Origin: Rhodopirellula baltica
GTDB lineage: Bacteria > Planctomycetota > Planctomycetia > Pirellulales > Pirellulaceae
DNA length: 64,000 nucleotides
Reading direction: 5' to 3'
Assembly (NCBI GenBank): GCA_002901265.1
Contig: PPHI01000029.1
Coordinates: 1 to 64,000 of the forward strand
Part shown: positions 35,111 through 43,300 of the stretch, one piece after another
Layout: each line of letters begins with the position of its first letter
How positions within the stretch are numbered: position 1 is the first letter of the stretch
The notes under the pieces: generated by a model
What the model saw: the letters and a program-made list of their open reading frames with translations, nothing else
Database searches by the model: none
Told to the model about the DNA's origin: nothing
Made by a program: the position numbers and the translations under genes

Positions 35111-37264
35111 TTGTCGTTTCAACCTTTCACTGTGACCTGCGTTACCTGCGGCAGTCGGCTAAGCGTTCGACGTGAGTCGCTCGTCGATCGCATCGTGGCC
35201 TGTCCAAAATGCCAATCGATGGTGCAGTTGTCGCGTTCGATGGCCGATGTGGTGCCGCCGATCGCGATCGGTGATCGTCCGGTCGATTCGGACGCGATAA
35301 CCAAAGATTCATTCAGCAGCGAACCGCCGCTGCCTGATCCGGGGCAGGCAGCCCAACCGGGGTTCGGTGCCGCGAAAACAACCGCGCCCCCGCCTGTTGT
35401 TGGTGATAGCGATACCGTCGCCAATCTGTCGGGAGCGGCGCCGAGCGGCTTTGCTGATCCCAGTGGGTTAGACACGTTCACAGACGATGGCGCGGATGGG
35501 ACGAATGCCGCGGCACCGCCGTCTGAATTCGGAAGCACGCTGGATTGGCAAAGTAATAAATCTGCCAAGAGTCGTCGGCTGGTTGTCATCGCGTTGTCTT
35601 CGGTCGCAGCCATCTTGTCGATCATCATTCTGTTGACTGTCTTGTTGCGCGATGATGGGAATGGCCAAGTCACGCTCGATAATCCGGCTGAGAGGCCAGG
35701 CCAGTCGGAGTCGGATCAAGCAAATACGGATGATTCGAGCTCCGCCGAAATCGATGATGTTGATGGTCAGCCGAGCGTTGCTGAAACTCCTACCGAGCCA
35801 GCTGAATCAGATGCCACGGACGTGAGTGATACCGACACGAACATTGTGGAGCCCGACCAGCAAACCGACACCGAAACATCGCAGCCGACGGATCCGCCAG
35901 GCAATCCCTCTGCGATTCCCGGTGATCTATTGCCGCAGAATCCGTTGCTGCCGGATACCCCATTGCTACCCGACAATCCGCTCTTGCCTGGGAATCCACT
36001 CGACGGATTTAATCCGGCTCAGCCTGCAACGCCGGGGGGCGATCGCGACGAGGGTCCCGAAGCGCCAACATTGACCGAATTGCCAGACGCGTTGAAACCG
36101 TTTTTAGTCGGGATGGACATTGACCGCCCTCACCTCGCCAGTGACGCGCCCGCCCCGAAAACCATCGACGAAATCGAACTCGATCGGGCGGCGTCTGACG
36201 ACTTCAAATTGGAAGTCGCCGTTGCGGCGCCGACTCCCGTCAATCTGACCGCGGCACTGGGCGTAACGATCGCGTTCCAGCCCGCCAGCCCGGACGGTTA
36301 TCCACTTGGTGACTTTGCAATGTTGCTGTCCCAGATGACTGGCGTGCCAATCGATGTTGAATGGATTTCGTTTGACCTTACGGGGACTCCGTTGACGACC
36401 CCCGTACCGTTGCCGGTTGGAAAGTGGGTTGATATTGAAGAGGCGTTGACGTCTGCTTGCGAGGCGATTGGTGCGAGCTTCGAAAAGCAACCTTACGGCG
36501 TCCGCGTGCATCCACTCGAGGACCGATTTGCGGCCGTTCTGACGGACGCGATCGACTTGAGTGATTTGGACGACCACGCATCGGCTGTCAAACTTGCTCG
36601 ACAACTGTTGCGACAGACGGACGAGAATGTTGATGCCGTGCAGGTTCCTGTGGAACTTGGGCCCAAGCAACTGTCGGTCTTGGTTTGCGAAGCGATTCGA
36701 CGGGTTCGTGGAAAACCGGGAAAGGTCAGCGACGAGAATGTGTCGCGATGGCTAGGTTCCTATGAATCGCAAGTAAAGGCATGGCCAGAGCTTTCCGGGG
36801 GCGATTCTGGTGGGGCGACGGACGAACCTTTGGCGATGTCATCATTGATTCGTCGGATCGCTCGAACCAACGGGGCAACGTCTTTCGTCAATTGGTTGGA
36901 AGTCAGCAAGCGTGCGCTCGGGCCAGGCGATTTGATGATGCCAAAGATGGGGCCAGGTGTTTCCGCCGCCGATGCCCTTGCCGAGGTGTTGGCACCCGAA
37001 GGTTTGCAGGTGCGTGTTTGTGATGCCAAACATTGGTGGGTCGGCACACAGGCCTATTTTGATCGTTTGCCGGTGGTCGTTTGGGTTGATGATGCCAGCA
37101 AGGCGAACAAGTTTCTCCGCGTTGCAGAGGGCGCGATCGGCGGTGCGGCCATTGATCAGCAATTCACCGCTTCGGTTGCAATCGATCCTGTCAGTGGCAA
37201 GTGTTTGGCAGTGTTGCCGAGGTTCTTGTTACGACAGATGCCACGTCTGATGTCGCTGGATTGA
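35111..37264 (+). CDS. Large membrane protein with N-terminal zinc ribbon and periplasmic C-terminal domain
   Basis: 717 residues from TTG 35111, needed to include the complete zinc ribbon Cys10/Cys13/Cys31/Cys34. An acidic Pro-rich segment follows. A single transmembrane helix at about 156-177 places the ribbon in the cytoplasm. The outside part begins with an Asp/Thr/Glu/Pro-rich linker containing LLPxxP repeats (about 273-298), then a folded region from 375 on. That region has TALGVTIAFQP, KWVDIEEALTSACEAIG and YGVRVHP, resembling secretin/STN short domains with a repeated beta-alpha layout. No enzyme motifs are seen. It may link a cytoplasmic signal to the envelope, but function is unknown. 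Confidence 0.8.
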   Translation: MSFQPFTVTCVTCGSRLSVRRESLVDRIVACPKCQSMVQLSRSMADVVPPIAIGDRPVDSDAITKDSFSSEPPLPDPGQAAQPGFGAAKTTAPPPVVGDSDTVANLSGAAPSGFADPSGLDTFTDDGADGTNAAAPPSEFGSTLDWQSNKSAKSRRLVVIALSSVAAILSIIILLTVLLRDDGNGQVTLDNPAERPGQSESDQANTDDSSSAEIDDVDGQPSVAETPTEPAESDATDVSDTDTNIVEPDQQTDTETSQPTDPPGNPSAIPGDLLPQNPLLPDTPLLPDNPLLPGNPLDGFNPAQPATPGGDRDEGPEAPTLTELPDALKPFLVGMDIDRPHLASDAPAPKTIDEIELDRAASDDFKLEVAVAAPTPVNLTAALGVTIAFQPASPDGYPLGDFAMLLSQMTGVPIDVEWISFDLTGTPLTTPVPLPVGKWVDIEEALTSACEAIGASFEKQPYGVRVHPLEDRFAAVLTDAIDLSDLDDHASAVKLARQLLRQTDENVDAVQVPVELGPKQLSVLVCEAIRRVRGKPGKVSDENVSRWLGSYESQVKAWPELSGGDSGGATDEPLAMSSLIRRIARTNGATSFVNWLEVSKRALGPGDLMMPKMGPGVSAADALAEVLAPEGLQVRVCDAKHWWVGTQAYFDRLPVVVWVDDASKANKFLRVAEGAIGGAAIDQQFTASVAIDPVSGKCLAVLPRFLLRQMPRLMSLD

Positions 37265-37519
37265 GCTGTATTGACTTGATTGAGCTGGGGGGCATCCGTC
37301 AATTGGGCGGTTCGGTTTAGGCCAGCTGTTCCGGCTGGGCCGTGGCGGCACGAGGGGTTCAAAAAAATGCTTTCATCTGGCGGATCCCCCGTTTGCTCCG
37401 TCATTTCTAAGAAGCAACGTTTGGCCGAGCGGGCTGTAGCGTCAGCCGCTGATTCCTGAAAACTCCTGGGTTGGCTGACCGGCCGAACGCGATTTGCTTT
37501 CATCCGTTGGTGAATAGAA

Positions 37520-38017
37520 ATGAAATATGTGTTGCTTCTGATTGGCGTGGTGGGGTCGATCGCGTTTCTCGCGATGGCGGTTGACTTCGGCGATTCGTCA
37601 GAGTCTGGAGGTGACAGCGAGTCCGCTGAGGTGACGTCCGCTTCTCATCAGGTCGACCCATTTGACGATGCCGAATCGGGGTCGTCTGGGTTGGTGTTGA
37701 TGAAGTTTGGTGCGCCGTGGTGTCCGCCATGTCGCATGGTCGACAAAGAGCTGGTTGACCTGGCGAAAGCGAACCTGCCAGTGGAAGTCCGAAAGATCGA
37801 CGTCGACCACCGTCAAGACTTGGCAGACCAGTACGACGTCAGCAGCATCCCGCGACTGATTTTGAAAGAGGATGGCGAAGTGATCGGCGATCTTGTCGGT
37901 TATCAATCCGCGGCACAGTTAGAAGCTTGGATTCGTGACAACGCGTCTCAGGAAGCCTTGTCGGCGTCCAATGAACCGAAACTGCCGACCGTCTATGCGA
38001 ACCCGTTTATGAAATAG
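37520..38017 (+). CDS. Membrane-anchored thioredoxin-family protein
   Basis: 165 residues. An N-terminal hydrophobic segment (1-21) acts as signal or anchor, followed by a Ser/Glu/Asp-rich spacer (22-50). The thioredoxin fold then has active site WCPPC (Cys68 and Cys71) and the cis-Pro segment SSIPRLIL. The CPPC pair, unlike CGPC, shifts the redox potential and is seen in several exported thioredoxin-like reductases. It would act in the periplasm on disulfides of exported proteins, with an unknown electron donor. The upstream 255 bases and downstream 200 bases hold no gene. Confidence 0.9.
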   Translation: MKYVLLLIGVVGSIAFLAMAVDFGDSSESGGDSESAEVTSASHQVDPFDDAESGSSGLVLMKFGAPWCPPCRMVDKELVDLAKANLPVEVRKIDVDHRQDLADQYDVSSIPRLILKEDGEVIGDLVGYQSAAQLEAWIRDNASQEALSASNEPKLPTVYANPFMK

Positions 38018-38216
38018 GTCGCTGCTGACACAGCGGGCCGTTTGCGGCATTCTGAACGCCTCAATCGCACCCAATCAGCGTGATCTGGCTGGTTGGTGCG
38101 TCTTGAATGGGGTTGATTGATACCTTTGATGCGCGGAAACTCTGTCCACGCCCTCTCACGTCAGGCCACTGTGGCAGACGCAGGCGTGGATCATTTTTCA
38201 AGCTTCGGGGTGCATC

Positions 38217-39413
38217 ATGCCTGACTTCTATCAGCACGAATTGATTACAACGATCCACGACTTGCAGACCGGTGGGTTGGATCAGATGGAAGAGATGTTG
38301 CGTTCGGCGACGCAGCAATCAAAAGTGGGTTTGGTGTTGCCGGTGACCGCATCTGATATGCGCGCAGAACCATTCGGACGCATCGTAGAAGAGCTTCGTG
38401 GTGCGGACTATGTCGACACCATCGTGGTTACGTTGGGCGTCGCGCCGAGTGAAGCTGACTACCAGGAGACACTTCAAAAGGTCGCCCCGCTTGGCGATCG
38501 TTGCCGGGTGTTGTGGACCGACGGGCCGAAAGTCCAAGGGCTCTATGACCAATTGATCGACGCGGGGATTCCGGTCAGTACGCCTGGAAAAGGGCGCAGT
38601 GTTTGGACGGCGTTTGGCTATCTGCTCGCCGATCCGTCGATCGAAGTATTCGTTTTGCATGACTGCGATATCGTCGACTATGATCGAACGTTGTTGTCGC
38701 GATTGTGTTTGCCAATGGTGCATCCGGCGCTCGATTTCGAGTTTTGCAAGGCGTACTATGCACGCGTGACCGATCGGATGCATGGACGTGTGGTTCGGTT
38801 GTTGGTCATGCCGCTGCTTCGTGCGTTGATGAAGATTTATCCGGACAATCGCTTCGTGCATTTCTTAGCGAACTTTCGCTATCCGCTCTCCGGTGAGTTT
38901 TCGTTGACGCGAAACTTGGCGCGATCCAACCGGATTCCTAGTGATTGGGGATTGGAAGTTGGCACGTTGGCGGAGGTGTTTCGCAACACGTCGCTGAAGC
39001 GGGTTTGCCAAGCTGACCTCTGCCGTTTGTATGAGCACAAACATCAGGACGCTTCGTTGCACAACAAGCAGGCGGGGCTGATGAAGATGGCGACGGATAT
39101 TTTGACGACGATCTATCGCACGTTGGCTAGCCAAGGCGTGATTCTCAGCGATGGCGCGTTCATCACATTAAGAAGTCTGTTTTTACGAACGGCACAAGAT
39201 TGCATTCGCCAATATGCCGCCGATGCCCGGATCAATGGTTTGGACTACGACCGACACGGCGAAGAAACGATGATCGACGCATTCGCGAGCTGTATCACTG
39301 CTGCGGCCGATATCTTTCGGGCCGACCCCAACGGCGCCGAAGCGATTCCAAACTGGACGCGTGTTCGTGCCGCCTTTCCAGATTTTGTCGATCGTCTGAG
39401 GGACGCGACGTAG
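38217..39413 (+). CDS. GT81-like glycosyltransferase, probable glucosyl-3-phosphoglycerate synthase type
   Basis: 398 residues, soluble GT-A fold. The N-terminal part has GLVLPVTASDM, then GKGRSVWTAFGYL and the metal-binding D-x-D as HDCDIVDYD. The acceptor side has PLSGEFSLTRNLA and the LEVGTLAEVF stretch that parallels GpgS enzymes. Such enzymes transfer glucose or mannose to 3-phosphoglycerate, the first step to glucosylglycerate-type compatible solutes, and planctomycetes are known to make related solutes. The partner phosphatase or second transferase is not next to it. Donor and acceptor are inferred from family only. Confidence 0.75.
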   Translation: MPDFYQHELITTIHDLQTGGLDQMEEMLRSATQQSKVGLVLPVTASDMRAEPFGRIVEELRGADYVDTIVVTLGVAPSEADYQETLQKVAPLGDRCRVLWTDGPKVQGLYDQLIDAGIPVSTPGKGRSVWTAFGYLLADPSIEVFVLHDCDIVDYDRTLLSRLCLPMVHPALDFEFCKAYYARVTDRMHGRVVRLLVMPLLRALMKIYPDNRFVHFLANFRYPLSGEFSLTRNLARSNRIPSDWGLEVGTLAEVFRNTSLKRVCQADLCRLYEHKHQDASLHNKQAGLMKMATDILTTIYRTLASQGVILSDGAFITLRSLFLRTAQDCIRQYAADARINGLDYDRHGEETMIDAFASCITAAADIFRADPNGAEAIPNWTRVRAAFPDFVDRLRDAT

Positions 39414-39557
39414 TCCTTGTGGGCAGCCGCCCGTAGGGCAATCGCTGCTACAACGGGAATAACCCGATCAGTGGAAATTAATTCTGTCACCCGCGACAGC
39501 TGTGACGCGAGTGAGAATCTGGACAGAGACGGCGTCCGGAGAAGAATGGAGGAAACA

Positions 39558-39586
39558 TTCCTGCTGGGCAAAAATCTGGTTAGAAT
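39558..39586 (+). promoter_or_regulatory. Candidate sigma-70-type promoter
   Basis: TTCCTG (39558-39563) and TAGAAT (39581-39586) are separated by 17 bases, an acceptable -35/-10 pair reading toward the zinc-ribbon membrane protein starting at 39698. The -35 element is weak, so this is a suggestion only. Confidence 0.35.
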
Positions 39587-39697
39587 TCACGGCGTGGCGT
39601 CTTGAAACGAGGCGTCACCCGTTGGGGCTTTGGCGTTCGGCCCTGCTTTTCCCCATTGAGCGTCTTTCCCACGCACTCCTCCGTCGCGTCCAAACCT

Positions 39698-40459
39698 ATG
39701 CCGATTCCGATTCGTTGCCAATGCGGTCAATCTCTTGCTGTGAAAGAGCAATTTGCCGGACGAACGGTGAACTGTCCCAAGTGCAAGAGTCCGATTAAAG
39801 TGCCCGTTGCTCCGGCCGCACAAAGTGTTGGGACGACTGCTGCTGGGAACCCTCTGAATGACCTTTTTGATGAAGAGGGCTTCAGCAACAACATCGCGGC
39901 CTTGTGCCCGAACTGCAACGCAGAGATGTCTGCCGAGGCGGTTCTATGCACCAAGTGCGGGTTCAACAAAGCGACTGGCGAGATGGTTCGTGGGCACCTG
40001 ACGGCTGGCTTGGATATCACACCCGGGGCGCTTGCCCTTGAGCGTGCAGCCGAAGACATGCGGCGGGCGGACAAACTGCAACGTGACATGACAGAAAAGG
40101 CTGGCATGCCGTGGTGGATGTTGGGCCTGATTCTGTTCATTCTAGGCAGCGCGACCGCACTGGCTGTGATGGCGCTGATGTCCGCCAACGCGGTTGAAGG
40201 GAATTCATCCTTCAATGCCATGCGGACGTTCTTGCAGCTTTCTGGGACCGCTTGTGCGATGGTCTCATTCGGCGCGTTCGGCAAGCTTGTTGTGGAAGCG
40301 TTCAAGGAGAACCGTAACACCGGTTTCCTTTCTCTGACGGTGGTCTATTTGTTCTATTTTGTCTTCCAAAAGCCTCGTGGTCGCATCGGCGCGTTCATCG
40401 TGATGCTTGTTCTGGGAGGCGTTGCGGGCGGCCTACTTGCGCAAAGCCAACGAGTTTAG
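39698..40459 (+). CDS. Membrane protein with two zinc ribbons
   Basis: 253 residues from ATG 39698. Two zinc-binding modules come first: Cys7/Cys9...Cys26/Cys29 (MPIPIRCQCG type, common in planctomycetes) and Cys70/Cys73...Cys84/Cys87 (CPNC...CTKCG). Then come four hydrophobic segments at about 125-150, 168-185, 200-215 and 225-250. The ribbons are probably cytoplasmic. No catalytic motif; proteins of this design are frequent in planctomycetes and have no known function. The next gene, a GT2 glycosyltransferase, starts 24 bases later and may be co-transcribed. Confidence 0.8.
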   Translation: MPIPIRCQCGQSLAVKEQFAGRTVNCPKCKSPIKVPVAPAAQSVGTTAAGNPLNDLFDEEGFSNNIAALCPNCNAEMSAEAVLCTKCGFNKATGEMVRGHLTAGLDITPGALALERAAEDMRRADKLQRDMTEKAGMPWWMLGLILFILGSATALAVMALMSANAVEGNSSFNAMRTFLQLSGTACAMVSFGAFGKLVVEAFKENRNTGFLSLTVVYLFYFVFQKPRGRIGAFIVMLVLGGVAGGLLAQSQRV

Positions 40460-40483
40460 TGGACTGTTGGTTTCGATCCGCAA

Positions 40484-41320
40484 ATGACGAATTCGAGCAG
40501 CGAAACACTGGAGCAACGACCGGAGCTTTCGATTGTCATTCCTGCATACAACGAGCAGGAAAACATCGGGCCATGCTTGGACGATCTGATGTCGACGTTG
40601 GTCGACCAATTCGGTATCCGCACCGAAGTCATTGTGGTCAACGACAATAGCCGTGACGAAACGGAATCGGTTGTGTTGGAACGCAAGTCTCGCTGGCCGT
40701 CAATCCGTTTGATTCGTCGCCAACCGCCAGGTGGATTTGGGCGGGCGATTCGAACGGGTTTGCAGTATGCACGCGGCGAAGTGATTGTCATCTATATGGG
40801 TGATCGCTCCGACCACCCCATCGACGTCAAACGCTACTATGACACCATCCGTGAAGGATATGACTGTGTCTTTGGATCGCGTTTCGTTCCGGGGGCTGAG
40901 GTCAAGCGATATCCACGGATCAAGTTGGTCGTCAACCGCATTGTCAACAAGATGGTCCAGTGGATGTTTTGGACTCAGATGAACGACTTGACCAATGCGT
41001 TTAAAGCTTACCGTAGCGAAGTCGTCGATCGCTGCGGGCCGTATCGCGCATGCCATTTCAATATTACGCTTGAGATGTCATTAAGTGCGCTGATCAGTGG
41101 CTATCGGATCAAAGAGATTCCGATTCGATGGGAAGGACGCACCTGGGGATCGACCAATTTGCGAATGCGTGAAATGGGGCGGCGCTATCTCTGTACGTTG
41201 CTGATGTTGTTCTTTCAGCGTGTGCTGATGTCGGACGATGTGGTCGCCGAAGGCAACCGTGACGTGCGAGATACATTCGAGGTTCATCAGTCGTCGCAAG
41301 TCGGCAACGTCGCAACTTAA
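40484..41320 (+). CDS. GT2 family glycosyltransferase (dolichol-phosphate-mannose-synthase-like)
   Basis: 278 residues. GT-A fold with SIVIPAYNEQENIG at the donor site, VVNDNSRDET, and GDRSDHP replacing the usual DADxQDxP. The C-terminal region has VFGSRFVPGAEVKRYPRIKLV and EIPIRWEGRTWGSTNLR, typical of polyprenyl-phosphate sugar transferases. No transmembrane tail, so it would act at the membrane face. It probably moves a sugar from a nucleotide to a polyprenyl phosphate. That is notable because the convergent neighbour is uppP, with which it shares stop bases in TTAA. Confidence 0.85.
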   Translation: MTNSSSETLEQRPELSIVIPAYNEQENIGPCLDDLMSTLVDQFGIRTEVIVVNDNSRDETESVVLERKSRWPSIRLIRRQPPGGFGRAIRTGLQYARGEVIVIYMGDRSDHPIDVKRYYDTIREGYDCVFGSRFVPGAEVKRYPRIKLVVNRIVNKMVQWMFWTQMNDLTNAFKAYRSEVVDRCGPYRACHFNITLEMSLSALISGYRIKEIPIRWEGRTWGSTNLRMREMGRRYLCTLLMLFFQRVLMSDDVVAEGNRDVRDTFEVHQSSQVGNVAT

Positions 41321-42114
41321 ACCAAGTTCATCCAGCCAAGGGCAAGGACGATAATGCCGGCCGGGATGCACCAAGCGGCGAACCAATGAAGCCGTTCTTG
41401 GCGACTCCATCCGATCAGCCATTTCAGTGCGAAGATGCCGACGACAAATGAGATTAACGCTCCGGCGGCAAGTTCCACCGGGCTGTGCGAAGGGGCGGAT
41501 TCTTCCAGTACGTCTTTGATTGCCAAAACAGTCGCGCCGGAAATGGCCGGGATGGCCAGCAAGAATGAAAATGTCACCGCGTCGTCCGTTTTCAGGCCCA
41601 GTAATCGACCGCCAAGGATGGTCGAACCGCTGCGGCTAATTCCTGGCAGAATCGCAACCGCTTGGAAACAGCCGACAATGATCGCGCCGACAAAAGAGAG
41701 GTTTTGGTAGTGGCCGTCGCGCTGCGGAAGTTTGCCTAACACGATGAGCATGCCGCCGGTCACAAGCAGCATCGCACCAGCGAGCATGGGGCTTTTCAAG
41801 ATCATTGGAAACTGTGACTTGATCGTCAGACCGATGATCACAGCGGGGATTGTGCCCACGATGATCAAAGGGATGACACGTCGATCGCGGCTGAGCAGGT
41901 CGAGGATCCGACGCCAGAAAACAACAAGGATCGAACCGAGTGTTCCTGCGTGCAGGATGATTTCCATTGTGGGTGATTCGCTTTGCACTGCCCCGGTAAG
42001 CTGGTGGAAAATCGCCCCGATGATCACCAAGTGACCCGACGAACTGATCGGCAAGAATTCGGCGATCCCCTGGACAATTGCCAAGACGATCGTTTGGATT
42101 ATGTTCTCGACCAC
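41317..42114 (-). CDS. uppP: Undecaprenyl-diphosphatase UppP (BacA)
   Basis: 265 residues if started at GTG 42114, the normal family length; ATG 42186 would add 24 residues. Motif 1 is IVQGIAEFLPISSSGHLVI and motif 2 is PGISRSGSTI, the two catalytic blocks with the Ser, His and Arg residues. About eight helices follow the family pattern. It removes phosphate from undecaprenyl pyrophosphate on the outer membrane face of the inner membrane, regenerating lipid carrier for peptidoglycan and other glycans. The DUF368 gene is divergent with about 90 bases between starts, a functionally sensible pair. Loss or duplication commonly affects bacitracin sensitivity. Confidence 0.95.
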   Translation of the reverse strand: MVENIIQTIVLAIVQGIAEFLPISSSGHLVIIGAIFHQLTGAVQSESPTMEIILHAGTLGSILVVFWRRILDLLSRDRRVIPLIIVGTIPAVIIGLTIKSQFPMILKSPMLAGAMLLVTGGMLIVLGKLPQRDGHYQNLSFVGAIIVGCFQAVAILPGISRSGSTILGGRLLGLKTDDAVTFSFLLAIPAISGATVLAIKDVLEESAPSHSPVELAAGALISFVVGIFALKWLIGWSRQERLHWFAAWCIPAGIIVLALGWMNLV

Positions 42115-42205
42115 GGGCTGAATCTGTGATTTGAGGCTTAGTGATGCTGCGAAGGAAACTTGCAGCCAAAGTATTTCTTGCAGCATAGAGAATGGGAACC
42201 ACCCG

Positions 42206-43300
42206 ATGACCGCCGCCGACCAGAAGCCGCAGCACGAGGCCGCATTGTCCGAACAAACCGCCTCCAATGCCGAGATTCGTGCCAATGCCGACATTGCCCA
42301 GCAGCCTGACAGCCGGCAGCCTGGTCGTTCATCCAACAACGCTCCAAGCGGGATGACGCATGATGTCATCAATGTCGTTCGGGGGTTCTGTATGGGAGCC
42401 GCGGACACTGTTCCTGGGGTCAGCGGCGGAACCGTCGCGCTAATTCTGGGGCACTATCAACGGTTGATCGGAGCGATTCGGCGAATCGATAGTGACGCGG
42501 TCTCGATGCTTTTCAAAGGAAAGTTTCGTGAAGCCTTTGATTATGTTGATGGACGATTTTTGGGGGCGCTCGGCCTGGGGATCGGTACCGGGATTGTGAC
42601 GCTTGCCGGGCTGATGCACTGGCTGCTCGATAACCGCATGCCAGAGACGTTTGCGGTGTTTTTCGGGCTGATCATCGGCAGTGCTTGGATCGTACGCAAG
42701 TTTATCTCCGCTTGGTCGCCCGCCGGTGTCATCGCCGTGGTTGCAGGCGCGGCGGCAGCAGTCGCAATCGGTCGATTGTCGCCCACGGATGGAGGCGGAT
42801 CGTTGGCGTACCTGTTTTTCTCGGCATCGGTGGCCATTTGCGCAATGATTTTGCCCGGTATCAGCGGCGCATTCATCCTGCTGCTGCTTGGCGTCTATCA
42901 CCCGATCACAGGAATGATCAAAGAGCTCGCAAAGGGACAGGTTGATGCCAACGCACTCATGTCGCTTGGTGTGTTTGCGTTCGGATGCTTGTTTGGGCTG
43001 CTCGCGTTTTCACGCGTTTTGCATTGGCTGTTGCACAAGCACAAAGACGTCACGATGGCAGCGTTAATCGGACTGATGTTGGGAAGCGTTGAAAAGCTTT
43101 GGCCGTTGCAGATGCCAACGCCGGAAACCGCATCGCTGAAGATGAAAGAACGCGTGATGGTTTCGGTGCCGCCGGGCGAGTGGGACGGCAGTTTGGTATT
43201 GCTGGTGGGGCTCGCTATCGGCGCTGCGGTAGCCGTTTTGGTTCTCGAGCGATTGGGCGAGGCGTTCCAGGCGAATCATCCGAATGAAAACGTCGGTTAA
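42206..43300 (+). CDS. DUF368 membrane protein, PopT-type undecaprenyl phosphate translocase
   Basis: 364 residues from ATG 42206. An acidic, Gln/Ala-rich N-terminal tail of about 50 residues precedes the DUF368 core (FCMGAADTVPGVSGGTVALILG). A second similar half follows, with MILPGISGAFILLLLGVY, an internal duplication typical of the family. About eight to nine helices. DUF368 proteins were shown in other bacteria to return undecaprenyl phosphate across the membrane, so this product should work just after UppP, its divergent neighbour. The last 86 bases overlap the convergent haem-protein gene. A start at 42353 would remove the tail. Confidence 0.88.
   Translation: MTAADQKPQHEAALSEQTASNAEIRANADIAQQPDSRQPGRSSNNAPSGMTHDVINVVRGFCMGAADTVPGVSGGTVALILGHYQRLIGAIRRIDSDAVSMLFKGKFREAFDYVDGRFLGALGLGIGTGIVTLAGLMHWLLDNRMPETFAVFFGLIIGSAWIVRKFISAWSPAGVIAVVAGAAAAVAIGRLSPTDGGGSLAYLFFSASVAICAMILPGISGAFILLLLGVYHPITGMIKELAKGQVDANALMSLGVFAFGCLFGLLAFSRVLHWLLHKHKDVTMAALIGLMLGSVEKLWPLQMPTPETASLKMKERVMVSVPPGEWDGSLVLLVGLAIGAAVAVLVLERLGEAFQANHPNENVG

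Noticed and set aside
39428-39457. CCCGT...ACGGG inverted repeat after the GT81-like gene as a terminator
   Set aside because: Stem is only five pairs with a long loop and no T run, so it was not listed as a feature.
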